This document shows positions 40,601 through 50,167 of a stretch of DNA of 64,000 nt, in pieces. This stretch comes from Notospermus geniculatus (taxonomy: Eukaryota > Nemertea > Pilidiophora > Heteronemertea > Lineidae), in NCBI GenBank assembly GCA_002633025.1, contig NMRB01001015.1, positions 14,862 to 78,861 on the forward strand. The letters are read 5' to 3'. The notes beneath the pieces are model-generated. The model had not been told where the DNA came from and made no database searches. It saw only the letters and a program-made list of their open reading frames with translations. Every line of letters begins with the position of its first letter. Position 1 is the first letter of the stretch. A program made the position numbers and the translations under genes.

Positions 40601-43126
40601 GATTTATACGACCACATACAGGACATACAGAATGACCATGGCCCAAGTGAACGTGAATCAGTCGTGTCCACTATGCCTGACATTGTTAGCGATTCAACGC
40701 ATGCAGACGCCAAGAAGGATGGGTAGGTATAATCTCCATACATTTTTATCTACTACAGGTTGACTCTTTTGTCTGTCTGGAGGCTAGGTTCAGTGTCTTG
40801 ATTTGACGGTCCTTATTTCAATTTCAGACACGCGAGCACCGCTCTGGGTCGCCTCAGTTTTGACCCTCTGCCTGCTGGAGAATCTGCGAAGAGTGACCTC
40901 ATGAACTTCGGCGACTACCCACAACTTATCAGCCCGACAGAGAGACGTCAAATCATGATAAAACCAAGAACTTTACTTGATCAATCAGTCGTCACTTCAC
41001 AGGTGTTACCAAAACCTCTTATAGATGGCGCTAACCAATATGAACAGCCAGACGAAGTATTGAAATCTGCACAAAACGAGAAACGGTCGAAGCCTCCGCC
41101 ACCCACAATACCACCACCAGGTCCGTTCACGAGACTACCAACAATCCCAAAAAGAATCGATAGTAAAAATGTTTTTCAATACGAGGACGCAGATAATTAT
41201 AAAGTTCAACCGGTCGAATATGAAGAAGCAGGAATCCCGAATCAACCGGTTGAATATGAAGAACCTGGAATCCCAAGTCAACCGGCACCGCCTGTACCAG
41301 ATGAGATTGCTGACATACCTCGCATGCCACCACCACCAGTGCCACTGGCGTTACCGGTGGACTTGCCAAATAGGCCCCCTCCGCCGATACCCACGAAGGC
41401 TGCAATGTCAACTTTTATACCCAAACGTCGACAGCCGGTGGTTAGAGAGAACACCTATGTAGATGAGGGTGATATTTCTCCATACATTGATCCCGATATG
41501 CCCGAAGAACCACCACCCCCAGTTCCAAGAAAACCTCCCCCTGTCCCACCATTCCCCACCTCTCTGGCGAGTGATAATGACAACTTGAACGAGTACGCGC
41601 TAATGAGCGGCAGTGGACAGAACATCACAGTGTCAGGGTCGAAAAAGTATGAGGATCCTTACGCGGATGCACAGGATGTGGAGGCAATAAGGAAAAGGGT
41701 TCCAAATATAAAGGCAAATGATTCGGTTGAATACCTCGGACCTGATTCGGATGAGTATCTTGGTATGGATAGTCTGGGATCAAAAGCAACGCTCTCAGGG
41801 AATACAAACTCATCAGTGGAATATCTCGCTCCGAGCGATTCTAATGAATACTTAGGTATGGACAGTTTGAGGGAAAATGCTTCTCAGATTCAATTGCGTA
41901 GATCACCAGAGCCGATGATGGACCGTAATGATTATGGCGGTGGAGACGAATACCTCAAAATGACGGACCTTCGGAAAAGTTTACCACCGACGAATGAAAG
42001 TGGAAGTGTTATGGTTCAGAACTTTACAAAAAGTCAATCCATGTATGAAATAAGCCAGAATCCTCATGTTGTTGATATTGATATTGACGGGCCCCTAATT
42101 CCTGATATTTCCGTGACACCAGTCAAGGGTTATCGGGGGAAGGATATCAACCGGAATACAATTGGCGATCCGTTCAAGACGTGGTCTCATCGCTCACGTG
42201 CTCCGATTTGTGAGCCAGATTTCCCGCAGGATGATGATGATGATGATCCAGGGTATTTACTTCTACCGCCGAAAATCTCACGGAATCGTCTACAGTCGCA
42301 TAGTTGTGAAGAACTGTCGGAAAGGATGCAGCAGAAGCAGCAACCCACGGAACCGAACGAGGAGGGATACTTTGAAATAGACGATGACGGGGTAGTGAAG
42401 GATGATTATTTTGAAATAGACGATGACGGGGTGGTGAAGGACGACGTCCCGATGCCTTTCACAAACCTTCTCGATATGAAACAAGTTAAGCGAGGGAGTC
42501 AGGAGAATCTTTTGGGAGCCTCCAAGTTGACTGTGCCAACAAAGACCCGATTTCAAAGGTCCATCTCAAACCCTGATGTTGCTGGTAAGGGTCGTAAAGC
42601 GTCACATGGTAAGAAGGAGTCAGAGGAACCGCAGCAAAAAAGGGTGTCAAAACTGTCGAATTTTCTCTATGGGACATTACGGAAGAAGAAAAGTAAATCA
42701 AAACTGAATACGGACTGTGAGGGGTCAGTTGGGTCATCACCGGGGTTGAAACCAATGAAAGCTATTCCGCCTAGGGAGAAAATTGTAAAATCAGAATATA
42801 AATCACCAAAGGAGAAACCGGAAAAACAGGACAAGCATGAGAAACATAAACGGAAAACTTCAGCGCCATCTGGTGGTCATAAGGATATTATCGGTGGAAT
42901 TCAGATAACGCCAAAAGGGAAGTCGTTTGTGAAACCAAAGGGAAATGAACTTGAGTCCAGCCCCCAGCGGGGTACAAGTTATCCTGACAGTCGAGTGCTA
43001 CGGACACCGAGCCCGAATATGGGCAGACGGCTGCCCAGTTTGCCGTCGGAATTTAGTGATAATGATTTCCTGCACGTACCACGGGGGAATGTCAAACATG
43101 CTCAGAGTCAGCCTAATCTTATTTAG
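37623..43126 (+). CDS. Dok-type PH-PTB docking protein with long Tyr/Pro-rich tail, N-terminus missing
   Basis: Adaptor expected under the plasma membrane, recruited by a tyrosine kinase and carrying docking sites for SH2 and SH3 proteins. Six exons join in phase: 37623-37797, 38211-38384, 39460-39572, 39779-39982, 40487-40722, 40828-43126 (1066 residues visible). Residues 1-116 form most of a PH domain (GSWREKYFILVKL, DKKPSTN). Residues 117-222 are an IRS-type PTB domain (FTVLPENTLD, IAHWPLRCIRSYE, GEGSYVFQTRRG). The tail has proline runs with PxxP cores (PPPPVPRKPPPVPPFP) and repeated tyrosine motifs: EYLGM at Tyr 611 and 642, EYLKM at Tyr 676, EYLGP and EYLAP, plus a duplicated YFEIDDDGVVKDD. 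The tail of known Dok proteins is usually 200-400 residues, here over 800. The initiator exon is not found. Dok family is clear from the PTB domain; which vertebrate Dok it equals is not. Confidence 0.9.
37820..37960. repeat. CAGTGGAACC-family repeat in first visible Dok intron
   Basis: ATACAGTGGAACCACCTTTC followed by GGTGTCCTCATTTGACAGGT. The MITE at 37961-38130 is inserted in or beside it. Confidence 0.6.
37961..38130. mobile_element. CAGGCGCGGATCCAGG MITE, copy 4
   Basis: 170 bp; ends CAGGCGCGGATCCAGG and GTGGATCTGCCCCTG. Interior matches the copy at 34799-34976 closely. Confidence 0.75.
38410..38770. repeat. Two tRNA-like B-box segments, SINE remnants
   Basis: B-box-like GGGTTCAATCCCC near 38450 and GGGTTCAAGTCCGG near 38700, both followed by TTTCA(T/C)GTTA-type sequence. 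A boxes are weak. Probably two decayed tRNA-derived SINEs in the Dok intron. Confidence 0.4.
40018..40145. repeat. CAGTGGAACC-family repeat in Dok intron 4
   Basis: TACAGTGGAACCTTTCTGTC, then CTTAACTGAGAGGTGTCTAG and GACTGGACATTGGCGTCCTT; same order as 24305-24484. Confidence 0.65.
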
Positions 43127-43796
43127 GAATGCCGACGCCAGCTGTTGGCCTGTACTAGGAATATTCTAATGCTGATGTAGCACTCTGGCGGTGGGGGTGG
43201 TGTTTCTAAAACCCAGAAGATGGTGCCCACGTTGAAGATGGTATTGAGCCTGTTAAATGGGCTTCCATAACGTTGTTGTACTATTTTAAGTATGTACGTA
43301 TACGTATTCAATATTTCAAGTAGGGACCTGTTAATAATGCATGACTGTCCTTGAGTCTACAAAACACTGCTGAGGACGCAATACCTGTTTTGTACTTGAG
43401 GGAGTGACGTGTGCGTAAAAATAAGTTGATATCTCTTGAGTTATTGATCATAGGGGCCAAAAATTGTACCAGGTAGAAGTTTGGTGGTTTGTCCATCTGA
43501 AAAGTTTCAGATACAATAAGTATTATCTCCAATCCGTGCCTTAATCTGTAGGATATTTTGGTTGTAAGTTACTTGCTCAGTTGAGTCTCTGTGAATGACC
43601 TTGACTCAGACACCGTGCACAAATACGCAGCTGGATATATTATGCAAATCAATATTTACAATTTGTATGTATTTGTACATAATTCTTTTCTGAAGAGATG
43701 CTTCTGTGGACCAATATATTTCTGATATGACCAAAGATATAGTGATTCTAGATATACACGGCTCTGATGACACATGTTAACTTGTACATTTCTTTG
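43127..43796. other. 3' UTR and flank of the Dok-like gene
   Basis: AT-rich, no frame or repeat of note. Confidence 0.4.
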
Positions 43797-43953
43797 GCCC
43801 GGTTGCACCAGCTATGCTCAAAGTTAAGTTCGAGGTTGACCTCAAATAAGTTATGATTTGCCATTACAATTTGAGGTTGAGAACGACTTTGAGGTTAGCT
43901 TGAGCACAATGTCGACCTAAGTATGACTGGTGCATTAGCAACCGGGCCTATAT
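43797..43953. mobile_element. MITE with GGCCCGGTTGC inverted ends
   Basis: 157 bp. The left GGCCCGGTTGCACCAGCTAT and the right end, reading in reverse GGCCCGGTTGCTAATGCACC, agree, with inner inverted AACTTGAGGTTGA-like pieces. Non-coding. Confidence 0.65.
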
Positions 43954-44197
43954 CTTAATTCATTCATACAAAACAAGGCTTTGATCCTTTCACAAAAGCC
44001 AAGTAGGATTTGCAAATCCCCAAATAGGTCGATGTCATCTTCCCTCCGCATGGCAATAGCATAGAGATAGAATACAATGCCAATTAGAATACAATGCCAA
44101 TTAACTCAATTACTATTTAACTGACAGATCTGCATATCCTACAAAGCCTTTGTGAATATCTCAGCCAAATCCATACTTTATGTAGAACTGAAGGTAA

Positions 44198-44203
44198 AAT
44201 AAA
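44198..44203 (+). promoter_or_regulatory. Possible polyadenylation signal of the Dok-like gene
   Basis: AATAAA about 1.07 kb after the stop codon. Only a motif match. Confidence 0.25.
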
Positions 44204-45185
44204 CTTGACCTCAACAAAATGTGATAATACTAGTATAATCTCATCGACACAGCTGTTATTTGGATGTATACAAATGACACATATATTCCATCAAAAATAG
44301 ATAAGCGAGCTTAATTATCTATTTTTGATTCCGTATAATATTTCTTGTGATATTCTCATTTCTTGGACCTTTGTTCTTAAACAGATAAAAATGTATTGAT
44401 ATATTTTCAGTACACGAGTTTTATCAACAATTTATAAGCAAGCCTTGTAAATTTTGGGTTTTATAAAAGTTTATGGCAGTTTGGTGAATCTTTATGAAGA
44501 GTATTTTGTATATTTTTGCTTTTAAATAGTGCAATGGTAGCTTAATGGACTGATTCATCCGCCAAGAAGCCGAGGATGGAATCAATTTTGCAATTCCCGG
44601 CAGAAATGAGCATTCATCAGTGTGTTCAGTTCCTTAGAACATGGCCTACTCGCAGAAATATCCAAGATGGCTGCCATGCAGCCATGTTGTCTCAAATAAT
44701 GTAGGCGCCTGATGGGTGAACAGTCCATTTCTGTAATGCAATAACTCGCTCTCTATACAAATGTATTTTATTTGCTAAGCTTTTTGGGGATGCCTGCTGG
44801 TACCCATACGAAGACGTTTTGGTATAGATTATGACTGGTCCCCATTGTGAAGAAGGGTCCATGCTGGATGATGTCAGAAAAAAATACCAATGTGCGTCAA
44901 CAGTTCTTCCTTGCTGACCTGTCACAGCCTTGTTAATTCAGCTTTGGAAGGTAGGCCATAGGCATCCGAAAGTGTGCCTTCCTCTTGAAATATTTTGCAA
45001 CGCCAATAAATGTGACTTATCAAAATAAACTGCTCAACATGCACAGAAACAACAGCTCATTATATTCATTGCTGCAGGTGGCCACATTTTCCTCATTCTC
45101 AGCATTCCACCATGACTCGGGTATTTCTCAACTCGGGAAGCTTCTTCAAAAAAGCCCCGACGTTGGTCGTTCGTCGAGGATTACA
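44204..45185. other. Intergenic stretch without supported gene
   Basis: One AT-rich hairpin (AAAATAGATAAG / CTTAATTATCTATTTT) near 44295-44330; otherwise nothing recognised. Confidence 0.35.
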
Positions 45186-45410
45186 CATAATGCGGGTGAT
45201 CCACCGACTTAACGACGAGTTTACGATCAGTTTGAGATTAGTTCACGACGAGTTTACGACGAAAAATCATAGCCGGTGGATCAGGGTTCACGATTCGTTC
45301 ATGACGAGTTTGCGACTCGTTCACGACTGAATTCTGTTGACGACTAGTGAACTAATCGCAAACTGATCGTAAACTCGTCGTAAAGTCGGTGGATCGTAAA
45401 GGCGGAGAAA
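45186..45410. mobile_element. Inverted-repeat element, GATCCACCGACTTTACGACG arms
   Basis: The left arm GATCCACCGACTTAACGACG then AGTTTACGATCAGTTTG is mirrored by the right arm CGTCGTAAAGTCGGTGGATC. Arms are about 60 bp; internal direct repeats of GTTCACGACGAGTTTACGA. Confidence 0.7.
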
Positions 45411-45619
45411 TTAGATCATTTTAAAGACCTTCTTCTAACTGACTAAGCTTGTAACTTATTCAATTGTTTTATCTACGACCAAGCTTTTATCGTTGACGCT
45501 GCGCACCACCACAAGTGCTTATTAGGTATTCAAATTGTTGAATTTGGCACTCATCTGGAAGAAGAAGAGGATCACCCGCATAACTGTGGAGATCTCGGCC
45601 CAATCAGGACAGTCGATCA

Positions 45620-45795
45620 GATTCAGAACGCTTCTCCACGTGCGAATTGGCTCTCAATTTGTTGGTTTCCTCAGGACCTACACGCTGAGACCAACGACAA
45701 CAGCTCATGATGGATGAGTTCCCCATTGCGAGCCAACTTGTGCAAGAAAGCTTTTACCTGGAGGGCGTCTTACACTTCTCAGCTGCCGTCGGCCG
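45620..45795. repeat. Inverted-repeat element related to 15184-15462
   Basis: Left CTTCTCCACGTGCGAATTGG and CTCTCAAT, right CCCCATTGCGAGCCAACTTG, the same blocks as the arms at 15184 and 15403, more diverged. Confidence 0.45.
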
Positions 45796-45949
45796 AAATT
45801 AAGACCGAGGACTGGAAGGACAGCAACAAGGGGGACACACACACACACCAACTTGTTCCAACAACTCGATGGAGGATAAAAAACAAAAGAAAAATCTACG
45901 TACCGTTGTCTTGTGGCGGACGTCAGGCGATCACTGCATGAGACAGAAG

Positions 45950-46097
45950 CGGGTGATCCACTGTCGCGATTTTGGCTTGAGACGCGGTTGCGTTCCCTTG
46001 CGGTTACCATATAAGGACTTCCGATTGCCATATATTAAGGCGATCGCAAGGCACCGCATACCCGTCTCAAGCCCAAATCGCGACAGTGGATTCGCCG
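45950..46097. mobile_element. Inverted-repeat element, ATCCACTGTCGCGATTT arms
   Basis: 148 bp; the left ATCCACTGTCGCGATTTTGG CTTGAGACG pairs with the right CGTCTCAAGCCCAAATCGCG ACAGTGGAT. Outer arms are about 54 bp. Confidence 0.75.
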
Positions 46098-46150
46098 CTT
46101 GAAGGAAGACCTATACCTACCGCCTTTGATTTCCTTGCCTATAAATCCAG

Positions 46151-46280
46151 GGACCTTATTCATAAAGTCCCCATAACTTGAAAGGTTCGCAAATTCTTTG
46201 TCAGGCTGACAGTGAACAACAGATTGCCCGCAAAAAGGACAACAGTTTACGCGCTCACGACAGTTACGAGAGCTTGGTGA
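46151..46280. mobile_element. GGACCTTATTCAC MITE, diverged copy
   Basis: GGACCTTATTCATAAAG, then TTTGTCAGGCTGACAGTGAA and CCCGCAAAAAGGACAACAG, colinear with the intact element at 51623-51760; the right end has decayed. Confidence 0.65.
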
Positions 46281-46436
46281 GGCAACGTTCGTTTCACATG
46301 GTCAATTTGTGTATTAATAGCTTGATGCTTTTCTGCACACGTAGGCCTACCACCCTCCGAAAAGCTGGGAGCACAGATACAAAACCACATATGTGAGATT
46401 ACTCCTCACAAGCGCGCCTCCAGCTGAAAATTAGAG

Positions 46437-46548
46437 TTTTCGCAAAGCCTCCGAAACGCTGACGCGAACGTCTTCGGTGCTCTCTTCGTAGCGTCATACA
46501 ATGGGATTGGCGTTCGCGTTGACTTTCGGCTTTGCGAAAACTCTCTAT
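46437..46548. repeat. Foldback element 4
   Basis: The left TTAGAGTTTTCGCAAAGCCT and the right end, read in reverse TAGAGAGTTTTCGCAAAGCC, match and continue into ACGCGAACG. Outer ends resemble those of foldback 1 (TAGGGAGGTTTCGCAAGC). Confidence 0.65.
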
Positions 46549-46557
46549 TTATTCACA

Positions 46558-46656
46558 CATCTCCGAGACACCCCTCATGCAAGTGTCAAGACGATATACC
46601 CATCCATTGCAGGCAGCCCGCCAGTTTTGGACACTTGTACTGAGGGGTGGAGATGA
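46558..46656. repeat. Inverted repeat, CATCTCCNNACACCCCTCA arms
   Basis: CATCTCCGAGACACCCCTCA and, in reverse, CATCTCCACCCCTCAGTACA, both leading into AAGTGTC. Abuts foldback 4. Confidence 0.5.
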
Positions 46657-46659
46657 GCG

Positions 46660-47264
46660 TCGCAGAGGTAGCACACAAGTTTCTAGTGCGACGGACAGAC
46701 GAAGGTCTCGCTGAGATTACCGTGCGCGTGTGCTACCGTGTCTTGCACGTGCTCAAGACATGGTTCGCAAACATGATCTCGCTGGGTTCCGTATCTGTGC
46801 TACCTGCAAGGGCAGAACTTCGAGCTTGAACATCAGTCGTGCTCTACTACCATGTACTTTTAAAGTACGGTTTTCGTGGTCCCTAGAAGTATTTTACTGA
46901 TTTCGTTGCCACTTAGAAAACTGACGACCACGACGTCCAAATGACTTCCATCGGAGATTTCAGATGGTACGTCGGCCTACTTCATCAAAGATTCATAATA
47001 CTTCAAACATTCACATCAAAATCGTGCCTTTTTCTGGATAATGCACGAAAAATCTAAATATTCTCAAGATCCACTTGAGTGTACTTAACCAGGAGTCCAA
47101 AACCGGTTGAAATTGATGAGGCGTGTGCCATGATTTATGTACGATTTTCAACTGCAACATGCATAAGAAATCAGGACGTGGTTAGTTTGATGGATACAGA
47201 AGTAGGCCTACTAACATGACTAAACTGGCCACACAAACTCTCCTTCAACATGATGGACGTCGAC
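46660..47264. other. Intergenic stretch without supported gene
   Basis: Nothing recognised beyond short frames; 3' flank of the lectin gene. Confidence 0.35.
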
Positions 47265-49432
47265 CTACGTACCTTTCGTCTCCCTTGTGGAGGTGGTGGT
47301 AGGTACAGTTGTTTGGGTGGTGCTGCTTCTGGTGGTGGTAGGCTCTGTGGTACTAGTAGTTGGCACAGTTGATAGGGTGGTACTCCTGGTGGTAGTAGGC
47401 TCCATAGTGGGCACAACTGTACTGGTTGTTTGGGTAGTGCTACTGGTGGTGGTAGTAGGCTCTGTGGTAGTAGGCTCTGTGGTAGTGGTAGTTGGCACAG
47501 TTGTGGTAGTTGCTTGGGTGGTGGTGCCTGTAGTGGACGTAGTAGGCTCTCTGGTAGTGGTAGTTGGCACAGTTGTGCTAGTTGTTTGGGTGGTGCTACT
47601 GGTGGTGGTGGTAGTACTAGTAGGCTCTGTGGTAGTGGTAGTTGGCACACTTGTGGTAGTTGCTTGGGTGGTGGTGCTTGTAGTGGAGGTAGTAGGCTCT
47701 GTGGTAGTGGTAGTTGGCACAGCTGTGCTGGTTGTTTGGGTAGTGCTACTGGTGGTGGTAGTAGGCTCTGTGGTAGTGGTAGTTGGCACAGTTGTGGTAG
47801 TTGCTTTGGTGGTGCTGCTAGTGGTGGTAGGCTCTGTGGTAGTGGTCGTGGTTGTGGTGGGGCTACGGGTTGTAGTTGGGAGGGCAGTTGTTGTGGTGCT
47901 TCTACGTCGAGTAGTTGGGGCGGTAGTAGTCGTTGTGGGGACTGTGGTCGTGGTGGTGCGTTTAGTTGTAGTTGGGACGGTAGTTGTGGTGGTGACGGTA
48001 GTCGTGATGGTGCTACTGGTAGTAGTTGGGACTGTCGTTGTAGTGGTGCTACGAGTGGTAGTTGGGACGGTAGATGTCGTGGTGGGCTTATGTCTCGTCT
48101 TACAGATGAACGCGTATTTGCGCCAGCATTCCGTGCTGATCCATTTCCAAACATGCCACTGGTGTCGAGCGTTGTACCACAAGTGAATGCAGTTCCCGCC
48201 ATTGCCACCATGTATCAATATTGGCATGGGAACGTAGTCAACGTAAGTGTCGTCACTCCAGGAGGAACCCTTGTCATAACTGAGACCAATCCAAACATTT
48301 TTGACTCCTGGACATCTGAAATCAAGAATTAAGTCCACCTAGTACGAAATGAAGTTTGAATTATAGGAAACGTCTTCAAGGATTGAGGGACTGTGAAGGG
48401 CCGCAATACTCGACTTGGTCCGACTGATTCACAAAGACGATCTCTCTCTCGGTTTCTCTCTCTCTCAGAGCGAGGGTTCCCGATGAAACACCATCGGGTC
48501 AGTTGTCATTCAGCTGAACATTACACTCGTCGATAATGACCCTTGACAATCGTCGAGTGCCTTTTGCATGAAAAATATAGTAATCTTTCAAGTGAAGACG
48601 TTTTTTATTCATGTTTGTAGCATTTCTGATGAAGAAAACGCCAATTACTTCATTGTCAGAAACATAAATGCGTAATCAGACATCAGTTACGCTTGACAAG
48701 AACTCTCGAAATCTCTCAACCACAATACATCTGTCCTTTAATAATGCTTCGTGTTCAGCAGCTAATGTTGACTCCAATACGATTAAAAGTCAATGAATAC
48801 CATGAATCCTACAAATGAATCATATAATAAACCGAAATGGCGGCCAATCATCCTGAGGCCGAATCAGTGGCATAGCGCTCGCTCCCAACGTCACCTTAGT
48901 GCGGCGATGCAGGGATTTAACCGAGAAGAACCACTGATCATGATTAGTCTGAATTCCAGAATATCTCGACCTCTCCTCTGCTAGATGGTTGAAAAGATAC
49001 CGCATCATACGCAGGCGCGGATCCAGAGGGGGTATTGGGGGTCGTGAGCCCCCCCCCCCCGCTCGCAATAACTTGCGACAATATGAATAAGCAAAAAAAA
49101 CCGCGAAAATAAAGCTTCTGTTTTGATACTGAGATGCCAGGAAATCGCGGTTTTTTTTGCTTATTCATATTGTCGCAAGTTATTGCGAGCGGGGGGGGGG
49201 GGCTCACGACCCCNTGGATCCGCGCCTGATACGAGTGTCTTATTTACTTACATAATTCCCTCGATCGTCTTTTCCTCTTGATAACCATGAATGCTGGTTA
49301 GAAATCCCCCATAAATCTTGCACTCTTGGTTCGCCTCACTCCACGTTCTCTCTTCAGGGAAGAACCTGTAATAATGTCCATTCCAGGTTTCCCAGCTGGG
49401 TATACACTTGGGTGTGGGCAACGAGGGCGAGG
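47265..49432 (-). CDS. C-type lectin domain protein with mucin-like Thr-rich tail, 5' end missing
   Basis: Probably a secreted sugar-binding or structural protein. Two exons are visible: 49252-49432 and 47265-48315, with donor ATTAT-GTAAGT and acceptor TTTCAG; phases match. Exon one has KCIPSWETWNGHYYRFFPEE, then WSEANQEC, the start of a C-type lectin fold. Exon two has VWIGLSYDKG, the Cys in GNCIHLW and the closing STECWRKYAFICK. The carbohydrate-binding EPN or QPD signature and WND are absent (WKWISTEC instead), so calcium-dependent sugar binding is doubtful. After the fold comes a tail of about 250 residues made of PTTTTTEP and STTQTTS-type repeats, a mucin-like O-glycosylation region. The tail reaches TAG at 47265, but a GTACGT donor at 47272 allows a further exon. 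The signal-peptide exon, upstream of 49432, was not found. Confidence 0.8.
47287..48090 (-). repeat. Coding minisatellite of the lectin tail
   Basis: Degenerate repeats of ACTACCACNACNGAGCC-type triplets with a higher-order period near 63-66 bp (TEPTTTTSSTTQTTSTTVP-like). Reading-frame shadows on the other strand are Val-rich and have no meaning. Confidence 0.8.
48316..49011. other. Lectin intron, left part
   Basis: A CT-rich microsatellite at about 48438-48470; no other feature. Confidence 0.5.
49012..49228. mobile_element. CAGGCGCGGATCCAG MITE, copy 5, rearranged into a near-perfect palindrome
   Basis: 217 bp. Ends CAGGCGCGGATCC and GGATCCGCGCCTG; ATACG flanks both sides (5-bp target duplication). 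Most of the element is a long palindrome: GGTCGTGAGCC, a C tract, GCTCGCAATAACTTGCGACA, ATATGAATAAGC and their reverse complements. Sits in the lectin intron 24 bp from the exon donor. An N at 49214 and the G/C tracts mark uncertain bases. Confidence 0.85.
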
Positions 49433-49644
49433 CTGAAAATGTCAACAGAAAGCGTCAGGAGGTACTTGGTAGGCCTACTCAAAACCACACAAGATTACAA
49501 TACAATTATTACATTATTACAATTATTAAATTTATTACAATTTACAATTATTGCATAATTACAATATAAAGCGCCCCTTCACTGGCATGTCTATGTTTCA
49601 ATTACATAGTTTTGCCGCAGAACTATGTGGGCCTAGTTGTTTCC

Positions 49645-50022
49645 TAAACTCCCTACGCAGTTGTGAGTCGCGCCCCCTTCGGTTTACTCGCTCTCCACAA
49701 CTGCTTTACTTCGTGGAAGTCGCCGCGTTTGGTCAACAGATGGCGTCAGGACCTGGCGCGAGTTTTACAGCCTATCAGCACGCTGCTTTCAGAACTCTTT
49801 GGCCCGTTGGCAACGGATGTTCTTGTGCTACCATGGCTACGAACCGCTCGGCCAATGAAAAAGTGTCTCAGGCCAGCTTGGTTACCGGTTGCTTGGTGCT
49901 CTCATTGGTCGACTCTCTCAGCGCCATCTGTTGACCAAACGCGGCGAATTTTACGAAGTTAAGCAGTTGTGGAGAGCGGGTAAACCGAAGGGGGCGCGGT
50001 ACACAACTGCGTAGGGAGTTTA
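49645..50022. mobile_element. Mutator-like MITE, about 105-bp inverted ends, 9-bp target duplication
   Basis: 378 bp. The left end TAAACTCCCTACGCAGTTGT runs for about 105 bp as the near-perfect reverse complement of the right end ACAACTGCGTAGGGAGTTTA, including CGGTTTAC, GCTCTCCACAACTGC and CGCCGCGTTTGGTCAACAGA. GTTGTTTCC flanks both ends (49636-49644, 50023-50031). Long inverted ends and a 9-11 bp duplication are typical of Mutator-type elements; no transposase inside. It ends 146 bp before the TMEM254 start codon. Confidence 0.85.
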
Positions 50023-50167
50023 GTTGTTTCCTTACACCTCAAACTTGACACACAAAGTATTTAGTAAATCCAAGACACGGTAGGCATTGCGACATCGCCG
50101 ACGCAAGGGTCAACGATCGATTATGACCACTCACACGCCCCATATAACTCAATGTCCACGGTTCAAA

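Noticed and set aside
47287-48186. Long Val/Gly-rich plus-strand frames (299 and 300 codons) and a Pro/Leu-rich minus frame of 346 codons
   Set aside because: They are frame shadows of the Thr-rich lectin repeat; triplet repeats keep all frames open.
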